Of a DNA stretch of 64,000 bases, positions 8,148-15,935 are shown piece by piece (the stretch's first letter is position 1; each line of letters opens with the position of its first letter). The notes beneath the pieces are model-generated. The model was not told the DNA's origin. It ran no database searches and was given only the letters and a program-made list of their open reading frames with translations. The stretch is from UBA285 sp049970695 (GTDB lineage Archaea; Thermoproteota; Thermoprotei_A; Sulfolobales; Desulfurococcaceae), in assembly GCA_049970695.1 (NCBI GenBank), contig JBMFML010000006.1, positions 1 to 64,000 on the forward strand, written 5' to 3'. The translations under genes and the position numbers were made by a program.

Positions 8148-8899
8148 GCGCGCCCCAGGACTCCGCGAATCCCGTGGACTAAGAGTGCTTCCTTGAAAGG
8201 AGCTGGCTGAGGCGGTCTCGAGGAAAAAAGCCCTAGACTGGGGGAGGCACTGCGGTGGGTGGTGGGGGCTGTGGGCTGGGGCTGGACTGGCGGCGGAGGA
8301 GCCTGTCTCGCCTTCTTTACGCTGTCTCCCAGCGCGATGTAGAGCAGGATCCACGCTATGAAGGCTGCGAGCGAGACGAAGATCGCTATGATGAAGAGTA
8401 TCCCGGCTGCTAGGTACATCGCGTTTTTCTCGACGTCGTTTAACTTGAAGGAGAGTATGATCAGCCCGACCTCGCCGAGAATTAGCAGAATTAGTCCTAC
8501 TAGCATTAGTGGTATTCCCACCAGGACTACTGATAGCAGGGCTCCGACTAGGATGATTATTATTCCGTAGAGCAGGCCTATTCTAATGAGAGTGGCGGAT
8601 GTCGAGAACTCCGGCCTAGCCTCGGCAAGCCTTCTCGTGCCGGGAATGAAGTACCCCCAGAGCCCGACTAAGGCTATTATGGCTCCCACTACCAGTATTA
8701 CTACTACCGCCACTAGAGAACCCACGAAGCCCAGTGCAGGTCCATGGGGGCCGAACACTCCTGCTGCCAGCAATCCAAACACTACAGATAGGAGCCCCAC
8801 GCCCACTAGCAGCCACGCTATTATGAGGTAGAGGGCCCCCTTCCTCATCAACTCATATGCCTCGACCAGCGGGCTAGCGGCTCCAGACACTTTTGACAC
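8123..8899 (-). CDS. DUF973-like multi-spanning membrane protein (paralogue 1)
   Basis: 258 residues with about five or six hydrophobic helices over residues 20-190, then a Pro-rich tail. It is clearly homologous to the next gene upstream (for example SLVEAYxxMRxGAL near the start, PEFST-x2-LIR, FKLND-x-E, FVAWILLYIALGDS). The fold matches the crenarchaeal DUF973 family of unknown function, as I recall it. Start GTG 8899 has TATA-like AATTTATATAC 25 nt beyond and GGGTG at the start. Oddity: the last about 40 residues read into the rimI-like gene and differ from the paralogue. A +1 shift near 8255 would end the protein at a TAG followed by T6. Confidence 0.8.
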   Translation of the reverse strand: MSKVSGAASPLVEAYELMRKGALYLIIAWLLVGVGLLSVVFGLLAAGVFGPHGPALGFVGSLVAVVVILVVGAIIALVGLWGYFIPGTRRLAEARPEFSTSATLIRIGLLYGIIIILVGALLSVVLVGIPLMLVGLILLILGEVGLIILSFKLNDVEKNAMYLAAGILFIIAIFVSLAAFIAWILLYIALGDSVKKARQAPPPPVQPQPTAPTTHRSASPSLGLFSSRPPQPAPFKEALLVHGIRGVLGRAQSSLYIT

Positions 8900-8923
8900 C
8901 CTTGCATAGCTTGCACTGCAAAA

Positions 8924-8934
8924 GTATATAAATT
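8924..8934 (-). promoter_or_regulatory. TATA box of DUF973 paralogue 1
   Basis: AATTTATATAC on the minus strand, about 25 nt above a start site next to GTG 8899. Confidence 0.5.
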
Positions 8935-8987
8935 ACATTCGTTCCACGTCCATGCTTCAAGTCTCTAGAGAGTTCGCCAGGGCTGCT

Positions 8988-9650
8988 CTAAGCAGTGGAG
9001 GGCGACTGTACCTGCATCTGCGAAGCCCGCTTAGCCTCCTCTATGCTGTCGCCTAGTGCAATGTATAGCAAGATCCAGGCTACGAAGCCCAGCAACGGTA
9101 TAAACGCTGCCACAATGAAGAGAATTCCCGCTACTAGGTACAGCGTGTTGTACTCGAAGTCGTTTAGCTTAAAGCAGAGCATGACGAGCCCGGCGTAGCC
9201 GACGAGCAGCAAGACGAACCCGATAAGCGAGATTATTACTCCTATGAACGGGGCAATTCTCAGCAGAACACCAACTACGAGGACTATTAATCCGTAGAAC
9301 AGCCCCGCTCTAATGAGGTCTGCCGGAGTCGAGAACTCCGGCTCGGCCTCAGCGAGCCTTTCTACGCCGGGAACGAAGTAGGCCCACAGCCCAATCAGGG
9401 CGGTTACCGCCCCAACCAGCAGTACTACTACTGGTGCTACGAGTACTGCTGTAGGTTCCACTAAGGGTCTATTGAAGCCCGCTCCAGGGCCGCTGAAGGG
9501 CTCTACAACGGTTACCGCCCCCACTGCAGCAAACAAACCCATCAACAAGAACAGCAGCCCCGCACCCAGCAGCAACCAGGCTATTACGAGGAGGAGAGCC
9601 CCTCTCCTCATAGACCTGTATGCCTCAACCAGCAGACTAGCAGTTGTCAT
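8988..9650 (-). CDS. DUF973-like multi-spanning membrane protein (paralogue 2)
   Basis: 220 residues, about six hydrophobic helices, short polar C terminus (KRASQMQVQ). A tandem duplicate of the 8123-8899 gene. A reading frame stays open another 73 codons upstream (to 9869), but that part has no hydrophobic or family-like character. The ATG at 9650 has a strong GGAGGTG Shine-Dalgarno 9 nt before it (9669-9663), which decides the start. Function unknown; the pair suggests subunits or diverged copies of one membrane function. Confidence 0.8.
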   Translation of the reverse strand: MTTASLLVEAYRSMRRGALLLVIAWLLLGAGLLFLLMGLFAAVGAVTVVEPFSGPGAGFNRPLVEPTAVLVAPVVVLLVGAVTALIGLWAYFVPGVERLAEAEPEFSTPADLIRAGLFYGLIVLVVGVLLRIAPFIGVIISLIGFVLLLVGYAGLVMLCFKLNDFEYNTLYLVAGILFIVAAFIPLLGFVAWILLYIALGDSIEEAKRASQMQVQSPSTA

Positions 9651-9951
9651 TACACCTAACACCTCCAATGACTTACTGTACATTACGAGTAAAATAGCTT
9701 GTTCCTGCTTCGGGCCCCCGCTCAGGAGAGCGGTGTGTAGAGGCTTTAGAGGAGCCAGGGCGATGTCTTGCTTAGTGCTGTGGCATTGCAGCGATCGTGC
9801 CCTGAAGATATGCCGAGCAGCAGCCGAGCCGCCTAAGCCCGGCCCCAAGCCTTCTACGAGCTGGCTCATGGAGTCTAAGGCATTTAATGCAGCGGTGTAG
9901 TATAAGTCGTGGCGAGCTCATTAGTGTGGCTTAAGAGCCGGGTGCGTTGGC
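9651..9951. other. Divergent intergenic region
   Basis: 300 bp between the DUF973 gene and xpf. It contains a 6-bp hairpin CCGCTC-AGGA-GAGCGG (9718-9733) and a TATA-like TAGTATAAG at 9898-9906 for the plus-strand xpf gene. I find no box C/D pattern, tRNA or reading frame with coding character. Confidence 0.4.
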
Positions 9952-10662
9952 TTGTCTCAAATGCTGCTAGCGCCTGTAGACATAGTGATTGACAGCAGGG
10001 AAGACGCCGCCCACCCCGAGTTCAGAACAGCCTTGATTAGAGAGGGGCTCAGAGTGGCCGTTAGAGAGCTGCCCGCGGGAGACTTCCTCCTCCTCGCCCC
10101 GCCCGGCAAGCAGAGCCTGCTCGTGGAGAGGAAGACGGCCGACGACTTCGCCAATAGCATTAAAGACGGGAGGATATGGGAGCAGTCTAGGCTGCTCAAA
10201 GAAGCCGCGGAGAAAGACGGGCACAAGCCCCTGGTTGTTGTCGAGGGCGAGCTGGCGCGCCTCGAGAAGCTGCGCGGGTGGAGGATACAGAGCATTCTCA
10301 GAGTGCTCGACACGCTCATTCTGGACCTGGAGCTGCCGGTGCTATTTACCCCCAGTAAGGAGGCAACGATTTTGTGGCTTGCTACTAAAGCCAAGAGCCT
10401 CGGCAAGACCGAGGAAAAGCGGGTTATTAGAATGAGAGTCGAGAAGAAGCCAATGTCGCTCAACGAGAGAATACTCTACGTCGCGGAGAGCGTTGCCGGC
10501 CCAACTCTTGCACGCCGCCTCTTAGCAAGGTTTAGGACTCTCAGGAACTTGGCCAATGCTTCGGTTTACGAGCTAATGAGCGTTGAAGGGATTGGGGAGA
10601 CCCGCGCACAGGAAATATACGCGGTATTCAATACCCCGTGGCGCGAAGAAGGTGAGCAGTAG
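9952..10662 (+). CDS. xpf: XPF/Mus81-family 3'-flap/fork endonuclease (short crenarchaeal form)
   Basis: 236 residues without the helicase part found in euryarchaeal Hef. The nuclease domain carries D-S-R-E at 17-20 and the signature ERKTADDF (about residues 59-66). A double helix-hairpin-helix follows (LARRLLARFRTLRNLANAS ... VEGIGETRAQEIYAVF). In characterised crenarchaeal homologues it cuts branched DNA as a dimer together with PCNA. The start is TTG 9952 with GGTG eight bases before, or ATG 9961. The stop is 3 nt from the next start, so it is probably cotranscribed with the glycosyltransferase. Confidence 0.92.
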   Translation: MSQMLLAPVDIVIDSREDAAHPEFRTALIREGLRVAVRELPAGDFLLLAPPGKQSLLVERKTADDFANSIKDGRIWEQSRLLKEAAEKDGHKPLVVVEGELARLEKLRGWRIQSILRVLDTLILDLELPVLFTPSKEATILWLATKAKSLGKTEEKRVIRMRVEKKPMSLNERILYVAESVAGPTLARRLLARFRTLRNLANASVYELMSVEGIGETRAQEIYAVFNTPWREEGEQ

Positions 10663-10664
10663 TC

Positions 10665-11687
10665 GTGTGGCTTGTTGACGTGATCAAGCTAGTTGTTCCA
10701 GCCGCTGCGTCTACGGCGTCGGCCAAGGTGATGCTAGACTGGTGGCTTGGAGTAGCGGCCAGGCTGGGCTTTGTGGGAAGAGACATGAACAAGCCTGGCC
10801 ACCCCCCTGTTGCAGAGGCTGGTGGGGTCTGGGTAGTGCTCTCCTCGGTTTTCGGAATTCTAACCTACATAGCCCTAGACACCTACTTGAGCCCCGGCAG
10901 CAATTCGATAGCGCTGCTAACAGTCTCCACAGTCCTCCTCCTCGCCGGGCTTATTGGCTTCTTAGACGACATGCTCGGCTGGAAGAAGGGGATTTCGCCG
11001 CTAAAAAGGGTTTTACTGACCCTGCCAATATCGCTCCCGCTAGTTAGCGTTGAAGCAGGTAGTAGTAGAGTTGAGCTACCGCTGCTCGGCGTACTGGACC
11101 TGGGCCTGGCCTACCCCCTGCTGGTAGTGCCCGTGGGCGTTTTGGGTGCTAGCAACGGTTTCAACATGATTGCCGGCTACAACGGCCTCGAAGCGCTCCA
11201 GGCAGCAGTACTACTGTCCTTCGCGTCTCTGCTCATGCTAATAAGGGGGCAGTTAGACGCGTTCAGCACTATCCTGCTAGTCCTGGCGCCAGTGCTTCTA
11301 TTTTACTTCTCTTACAACAAGTACCCAGCTAAGATGTTCCCAGGCAACTCGTTCACCTATGGCATGGGTGCCCTGTACGCCTCGCTCGCAATATACTGGA
11401 ACTTCGAGAAGTACGCCGTAGCCTCCTTTGCTCTTTACTTAGTTGAGCTCGCCCTCTTCATTAGGGGGTTGCTGAACGGAGTGTACAAGGAGAACTTTGG
11501 ACGGGTCTTGAGCGATGGAAGCCTGGAGCCCCCCTACGACAAGTCCTACAGCTTAACCCACGTTGCAATAAAGGTGGTCAAGAGGCTGAAGGGGAAGTGC
11601 CGCGAGGTAGACGTGGTCTACTTCATAGTGCTGCTCCAATTCGTTGTCTCCGCTACTTCGCTCTTAGTGGTGCTCTACCCACTATAA
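10665..11687 (+). CDS. Family-4 polyprenyl-phosphate GlcNAc-1-phosphate transferase (AglH/MraY-like)
   Basis: 340 residues with about ten hydrophobic helices. Diagnostic motifs are D-M-N-K-P near residue 40, FLDDMLGW (the acidic cytoplasmic loop) and NGFNMIAGYNGLEA, as in GPT/WecA/MraY enzymes. In archaea this enzyme starts N-glycan assembly by moving a sugar phosphate from UDP-sugar to dolichyl phosphate. Start GTG 10665 has GGTGA nine bases upstream inside the xpf end. It ends in a 35-nt tail-to-tail overlap with the MFS gene. The sugar specificity is inferred only. Confidence 0.88.
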   Translation: MWLVDVIKLVVPAAASTASAKVMLDWWLGVAARLGFVGRDMNKPGHPPVAEAGGVWVVLSSVFGILTYIALDTYLSPGSNSIALLTVSTVLLLAGLIGFLDDMLGWKKGISPLKRVLLTLPISLPLVSVEAGSSRVELPLLGVLDLGLAYPLLVVPVGVLGASNGFNMIAGYNGLEALQAAVLLSFASLLMLIRGQLDAFSTILLVLAPVLLFYFSYNKYPAKMFPGNSFTYGMGALYASLAIYWNFEKYAVASFALYLVELALFIRGLLNGVYKENFGRVLSDGSLEPPYDKSYSLTHVAIKVVKRLKGKCREVDVVYFIVLLQFVVSATSLLVVLYPL

Positions 11688-12903
11688 AGCGGTGCACGTA
11701 AGCAGCCCCGAGAAAGCCCACGAGCCCCGATGCCACTATCGACCAGCCTGGTCCCAAGCCGAGGTAGAGGGCTGCTGCAACAATCGATGAGAGGGCGCCA
11801 CCGAGGTGCTCGAGCGTCCTCTGGATGCCGGTTGCTCTCCCACGTATTTCTGGTGGCAGTATTGCAGTCAGAGTAGCCGAGATAGTGGACATGGCTACAC
11901 CAGATGAGGCGCTCAAGGCTACCGAGGCAGCAACGAGCACTAATAGCCTGCAGCACGAAGTGAAGTAGGGAATAGAAAACACCACAATTGATGTAGACGC
12001 AATGGCAACGGCGCGGACGAGAGCCCTCTCGGGCTCTACTCTCCTCCCCAGTAGTGTGAGCATTACTATTATAGAGCCTGCTGTAGAGGCGCAAGACACA
12101 ATGCCCCACTCAAGCTTGGAGAGCCCGATTACTTCAATGGCGTATATAGTTCCGTAAGTCGAGAGCACCGAGGTTGCTATGGGCCACAGAAACGCCGTGT
12201 ACACGTAGAACTTAAAGGCCTTTAAGAGCACTGGCCTGTAGCCCGAGAGCTCAAACACGTACTTGCTCAGGTCCCTGCTAACGGGCTTGTAGGTTTCTTG
12301 AAGGGCCTTAATCCTCATGATTAGTACTGCAAGTGCCACAAAGCCTTGAGCTAAAAATCCGTACCTGATGCCGAGGACTCCTATGGCGTCATAGAGGTAG
12401 CCTCCAATAATCGGCATGAAGAGGCCTGGCGTGCTTGAGACTATTTGGAGCGCTACAAACCCCTTCAACTCGGCTCCGCGCGGGAGGGAGTCCATTATTA
12501 TTGCCGTCAGAGCCGGCTGGTAGAAGTGGGCTGCCATGTCGAACACGTAGACGCCTGCGAGAAACCTCCAGTCCGGTGCCGCCGCGTAGAGGAACTGGGA
12601 AAACGTGACGCAGGCTGTTCCAATAATTATCGTCTTGGCCCTGCCAATGTAGTCTGTGAGTACTCCACCAGGTATGAGGGAGAGGGCGAGGGCCATCATT
12701 CCGAGGCTTCTAAGAAGGGCTATGTCGACGTCGCTGGCGCCCAGGTCTTTTGCGTACTTCGCGAAGAAGGGGTTTACTATTGAGCCGCTTATAGAGAACA
12801 AAAACCACGAAATAGCTATTACTCCGACATTGCCCCTTAAAACCGAGCGGAGCTCTCTCAAGTAGAGCCTCAAAGCTCCTGGTTCTCTCTGATCGGTGCT
12901 CAC
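11653..12903 (-). CDS. Major facilitator superfamily transporter
   Basis: 416 residues with about 12 hydrophobic helices. The MFS loop 2-3 motif appears as GGVLTDYIGRAK and again in the second half as GRATGIQRTLEH after PPEIR. It resembles drug/metabolite efflux carriers; substrate unknown. Start GTG 12903, 24 nt beyond the end of the HMG-CoA reductase gene on the same strand, so they may be cotranscribed. Confidence 0.85.
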   Translation of the reverse strand: MSTDQREPGALRLYLRELRSVLRGNVGVIAISWFLFSISGSIVNPFFAKYAKDLGASDVDIALLRSLGMMALALSLIPGGVLTDYIGRAKTIIIGTACVTFSQFLYAAAPDWRFLAGVYVFDMAAHFYQPALTAIIMDSLPRGAELKGFVALQIVSSTPGLFMPIIGGYLYDAIGVLGIRYGFLAQGFVALAVLIMRIKALQETYKPVSRDLSKYVFELSGYRPVLLKAFKFYVYTAFLWPIATSVLSTYGTIYAIEVIGLSKLEWGIVSCASTAGSIIVMLTLLGRRVEPERALVRAVAIASTSIVVFSIPYFTSCCRLLVLVAASVALSASSGVAMSTISATLTAILPPEIRGRATGIQRTLEHLGGALSSIVAAALYLGLGPGWSIVASGLVGFLGAAYVHRFIVGRAPLRAK

Positions 12904-12924
12904 CGAAGAATCCCTGGACTTGAG

Positions 12925-14208
12925 CTATATCGGCTCTCCGCGAAGAGCCTTTTCGACGAGCTCCTTCGCGTAGTCGTACCTTATCTTGCCATCCCTTATC
13001 ATTCTCTCCGCTACTTTGTCCACCAAGTCCCCGGTTGCACCAGCCATCATTGCGAGGTTTCTGGCGTGGAGCTTCATGTGCCCCTTCTGTATTCCCTCGG
13101 TCACCAAAGCCCTCAAAGCCGCGAGGTTCTGAGCAAGCCCAACAGCTGCCATTACCTCTGCCAGCTCCTTTGCACTACTAACCCCCAGTATTTTCAGGGC
13201 GATTCTAGCCACCGGGTGGACCCTAGTTGCCCCACCCACAGTGCCTACTTGTAGTGGAAGCTCGAGGTAGCCGTTTAGAAAGCCTTCTTCGTCAACCTCC
13301 CATGTGCTCAGGGGCTTGCAAACCCCGGTTCTGCAGGCATATGCGTGGGCTCCCGCTTCTATGGCCCTGTGATCCTGCGCTGTCGCAAGCGCTACTGCTA
13401 TTATCCCGTTCATAATGCCCTTGTTGTGAGTTACTGCCCTATAGGGATCCGCCTCGGCGAGTATCGAGGCTTCCTCTATTTTCTTGGCTACCTCGAGCCC
13501 GCCGACGTTTTCGGCAGGAGTCCTCGCCCAGGCGCGGACAATCCTCCTAGTGGCGTAGTTCGATATTATCCTGAGCCTTGCCTGCCCGCCCGTTATCTTC
13601 TCGAGGAGGGGGGCTATTGCTTCGACCATGGTGTTTACGGCGTTGGCCCCCATAGCGTCTCTCACGTCTACAATTAAGTGGACGACTAGCGCGGGGCCCT
13701 TCCTGGTATCAACGATTCTGACTTCCAGGTCTCTGGGGCCTCCCCCGAGCTTGACGAGAACCGGGTCTTGCTGAGCAGCGTGCTCTAGTATTTCCTGCTT
13801 GTGCTCTAGTATCTTAGCCGCCTTTGCCTGCGGAGCAGTTACGTTTACCAAGTGCACTTGCCCAATCATCTCCTGGGGGCCTGCCTCGGCAATTATGCCC
13901 TTTCCATACCTCAGCATTCGCGCCGCGTTACTGGCGGCAGCCACGACGCTGGCTTCTTCAATGACCATTGGAACAATGTAGTCCCTGCCGTTGATTAGGA
14001 AGTTTACCGCAACTGCAAAGGGGTACGTCATGCCCCCAATAACGTTTTCTATCATTCTCTCGGCTACTTCGCGTGGAAGATTTCCAAAGTTCAGCAGAGT
14101 CTTGACCTCCTCGTCCGTCAAGCCCGCGAATTCTGCGACAATTCTGAGCCTCTCTTCGAGGGGCAGCTTGTAAAAGCCTTCTATCCTACTGGTCTTTGGG
14201 CCCTGCAC
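12925..14208 (-). CDS. hmgA: Hydroxymethylglutaryl-CoA reductase, class II type
   Basis: 427 residues. It follows the Pseudomonas mevalonii (class II) pattern rather than the class I pattern: MIENVIGGMTYPFAVAVNF, then INGRDYIVPMVIEEASVVAA with the catalytic Glu, HNKGIMNGI with the catalytic Lys, QDHRAIEAG with Asp, and KGHMKLHARN with the catalytic His. It makes mevalonate for isoprenoid lipids, or in class II relatives runs in the degradative direction. A start at GTG 14220 is possible, but the TATA-like CTTTTAAGG (14235-14227) places transcription start at about 14207, so GTG 14208 on a leaderless mRNA fits better. Confidence 0.9.
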   Translation of the reverse strand: MQGPKTSRIEGFYKLPLEERLRIVAEFAGLTDEEVKTLLNFGNLPREVAERMIENVIGGMTYPFAVAVNFLINGRDYIVPMVIEEASVVAAASNAARMLRYGKGIIAEAGPQEMIGQVHLVNVTAPQAKAAKILEHKQEILEHAAQQDPVLVKLGGGPRDLEVRIVDTRKGPALVVHLIVDVRDAMGANAVNTMVEAIAPLLEKITGGQARLRIISNYATRRIVRAWARTPAENVGGLEVAKKIEEASILAEADPYRAVTHNKGIMNGIIAVALATAQDHRAIEAGAHAYACRTGVCKPLSTWEVDEEGFLNGYLELPLQVGTVGGATRVHPVARIALKILGVSSAKELAEVMAAVGLAQNLAALRALVTEGIQKGHMKLHARNLAMMAGATGDLVDKVAERMIRDGKIRYDYAKELVEKALRGEPI

Positions 14209-14226
14209 GCGCACCACCACGTAGAG

Positions 14227-14235
14227 CCTTAAAAG
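14227..14235 (-). promoter_or_regulatory. TATA box of the HMG-CoA reductase gene
   Basis: CTTTTAAGG on the minus strand, 23-25 nt from GTG 14208. Confidence 0.5.
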
Positions 14236-14321
14236 CGCGGCGCGCTAAAAAAGGCGCTTGTGGCACAGCTTTATTTTAGCTGGGCCGTGTAAACTCCTCC
14301 TGGAGCTGCCTGGTGCGCGCC

Positions 14322-14750
14322 GTGGTCCACGAGTGGGCTCTGGCCGAGTCCATACTGCTCTACATCAAGCAGCTAGGACACAGAAAAGTGCAGAAGCTGA
14401 GAGTACACGTGGGGGCCCTTCAGTCAATAGACAAAGAAGTGCTCTCGTTTGCTATTACGCAGCTGGCCGGCGACTACGGGCTCTCAATTGAAAGCCTCGA
14501 AGTGGTTGAAGAAGAGCCTGAGCTGAAGTGCAATTACTGCGGCTACACATGGAGGCTCAACGTCTTCGAGCTTCCCGGAGAAGTGAGAGAAGCCATTCAC
14601 TTCCTCCCGGAAGCCGCTTACGCGTACTTCAAGTGCCCCCGCTGTGGCAGCAGAGACTTCGAAATAGTCCGCGGTAGGGGCCTTTCGAAAGTAGAGGTGA
14701 TGAACCCTGGCGAGCAACCCCCGCATACTAGGAGCGCTGAAGAGGCTTAG
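14322..14750 (+). CDS. hypA: [NiFe]-hydrogenase nickel insertion protein HypA
   Basis: About 142 residues. The N-terminal VHEWALAESIL holds the nickel-binding HEW motif. The zinc ribbon is CNYC ... CPRC with the long insertion between the Cys pairs seen in Thermococcus HypA. HypA passes nickel to hydrogenase precursors with the MinD-type HypB. Start: GTG 14322 (GGTG six bases before) gives Met-Val-His, GTG 14313 adds three more residues; neither puts His at position 2 as in classical HypA. It is the first gene of the hypA-hypB pair. Its presence implies a [NiFe] enzyme elsewhere in the genome. Confidence 0.92.
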   Translation: MVHEWALAESILLYIKQLGHRKVQKLRVHVGALQSIDKEVLSFAITQLAGDYGLSIESLEVVEEEPELKCNYCGYTWRLNVFELPGEVREAIHFLPEAAYAYFKCPRCGSRDFEIVRGRGLSKVEVMNPGEQPPHTRSAEEA

Positions 14751-15447
14751 AGAGCCCGAGGCCGTGTACGCCGTCTTGAGCAGCAAGGGCGGTGTTGGCA
14801 AGACAACCATATCAGTCCTCATGGCGCTCGCGGCTTCCGACGCGTGGGGCTCAGCGGGCCTACTGGACTTGGACTTTGTAAATCCGTCCACGCACGTGCT
14901 TCTCGGGCTAAACCCCGGGAGTATCGAGTACAGAGAGCACAGGGGCGTTGAACCCCACAAGCTGGATAACTTGCTGTACTTCTCTATTGTTGCCTACACA
15001 AGAGACCAGCCGCTTGCACTGAGAGGCAAGGCCGCGCAAGACGCTCTCTGGGAGGTGCTGTCTATAGTTAACTGGGGGCGCGTTAGGGCCCTCTTTATCG
15101 ATACTCCACCCGGCATTGGTGACGAGCACTTAGAAGTCATCTACAGGCTGAAGGACGTTGTAAAACCCATAATCGTCTCAACGCCTTCAAGGCTCTCGCT
15201 GAACTCTACTGCAAAGCTCGTGAAGCTTTTGAGAGAGGCCGGCTACAGCGAGATCTTTCTGTTTGAAAACATGGGGGATGGTGGCTTGAGAGGCTTCGCC
15301 GAGGAGTGGGGGCTGACATACCTGGGCTACATGCCATTTACCAGCCGCGTAGAGGAGTGCGTTGGCGAAATCGAGTGCCTCAGAGAGCTGAGTAGAGAGC
15401 TCAAGAACGCACTAAAGCTCCTGGAAGCGCCCAAGCCTCGCTCCTGA
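14707..15447 (+). CDS. hypB: MinD/Mrp-type ATPase, HypA partner (archaeal HypB)
   Basis: Deviant Walker A SSKGGVGKTT identifies the MinD/ParA/Mrp class, followed by DLDFVNPS and DTPPGIGDEHL (Walker B). Thermococcus uses such an ATPase as HypB together with HypA, and the pairing with hypA here supports the same role. With GTG 14764 the protein would have 227 residues and begin right at the P-loop strand. Coding similarity (NPRILGALKRL, as in the N-terminal helix of Mrp-type proteins) continues upstream to a CTG at 14707, preceded at six bases by GAGGTGA (14694-14700). I therefore propose CTG as start, giving 246 residues overlapping hypA by 44 nt. Confidence 0.82.
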   Translation: MASNPRILGALKRLREPEAVYAVLSSKGGVGKTTISVLMALAASDAWGSAGLLDLDFVNPSTHVLLGLNPGSIEYREHRGVEPHKLDNLLYFSIVAYTRDQPLALRGKAAQDALWEVLSIVNWGRVRALFIDTPPGIGDEHLEVIYRLKDVVKPIIVSTPSRLSLNSTAKLVKLLREAGYSEIFLFENMGDGGLRGFAEEWGLTYLGYMPFTSRVEECVGEIECLRELSRELKNALKLLEAPKPRS

Positions 15448-15489
15448 GCGGTCGAGCTGCTACAAGCCGCGCAGCCCACTCGCCTGAAA

Positions 15490-15513
15490 GCGGTGGATGA
15501 AGCGCTTCACCGC
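15490..15513. repeat. Imperfect inverted repeat between hypB and the ATP synthase operon
   Basis: GCGGTGGATGAAGC pairs with GCTTCACCGC apart from a four-base bulge; the centre GAAGCGCTTC is a perfect palindrome. It may be a 3' structure for hypAB or an operator site. No T-tract follows. Confidence 0.35.
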
Positions 15514-15557
15514 GTCTCTAGCCCTGGGCGCCTTTGAGCGTGCCTAATACTGCTGTA

Positions 15558-15567
15558 GGCTATATTA
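15558..15567 (+). promoter_or_regulatory. Promoter of the ATP synthase operon
   Basis: GGCTATATTA, with transcription expected near 15588, about 37 nt before the TTG start of the first gene. A GGGGGT stretch at 15612-15617 can act as ribosome binding site. Confidence 0.45.
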
Positions 15568-15624
15568 GAGAGGCTCTTTTGTGATTAGACTGCGGGCTCG
15601 ACTTCGGCGACGGGGGTAAAGCAC

Positions 15625-15930
15625 TTGAGCAGCATAGTGTCCAGCATCGAGGCCGAGGCCTTGAAAATTATTGAAGAAGCCAAGAAGAAGGCTGAGGAGA
15701 TCATCGAGAGCGCCAGGCGCAGGGCCGAAGAAATACTCAGAGACAGGTCGTTTGAAGTAGAGCTAGCCAGGGAGAGGAAGAAAATAGAAGATGAAGTTGA
15801 GAGGGAGGTGAGCAAGATAATTTCGCAGGCAGAGGCCGAGGCCGAAGAACTCAGAAAGCGCCTCTCCAGTAGAGTCGACTACTGGGCTAAGAAGCTCGCG
15901 TCTCTAGTAGCTGGTGTCGAGGTGCAGTAG
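15625..15930 (+). CDS. A/V-type ATP synthase peripheral-stalk subunit (H/G-like coiled coil)
   Basis: 101 residues, almost wholly heptad-like helix rich in Glu, Lys, Arg and Ala (for example IIEEAKKKAEEIIESARRRA), matching AhaH/subunit G in size and position. Together with subunit E it forms the peripheral stalk that stops the A3B3 head from rotating. First gene of the operon; subunit I starts 5 nt after its stop. The start is TTG 15625. The family call rests on position and coiled-coil character, since there is no unique motif. Confidence 0.72.
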   Translation: MSSIVSSIEAEALKIIEEAKKKAEEIIESARRRAEEILRDRSFEVELARERKKIEDEVEREVSKIISQAEAEAEELRKRLSSRVDYWAKKLASLVAGVEVQ

Positions 15931-15935
15931 TAGAG

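Noticed and set aside
9718..9733. CCGCTC-AGGA-GAGCGG hairpin as terminator or riboswitch
   Set aside because: No T-tract on either strand and it lies upstream of both divergent genes; left as an unexplained short repeat.
9651..9869. N-terminal extension of DUF973 paralogue 2 to 9869
   Set aside because: The strong GGAGGTG site before ATG 9650 and homology with the paralogue place the start at 9650.
15470..15520. Possible box C/D RNA (CTGA followed by GGTGGATGA)
   Set aside because: The C'-like box has an insertion and no second CTGA follows at a suitable distance.
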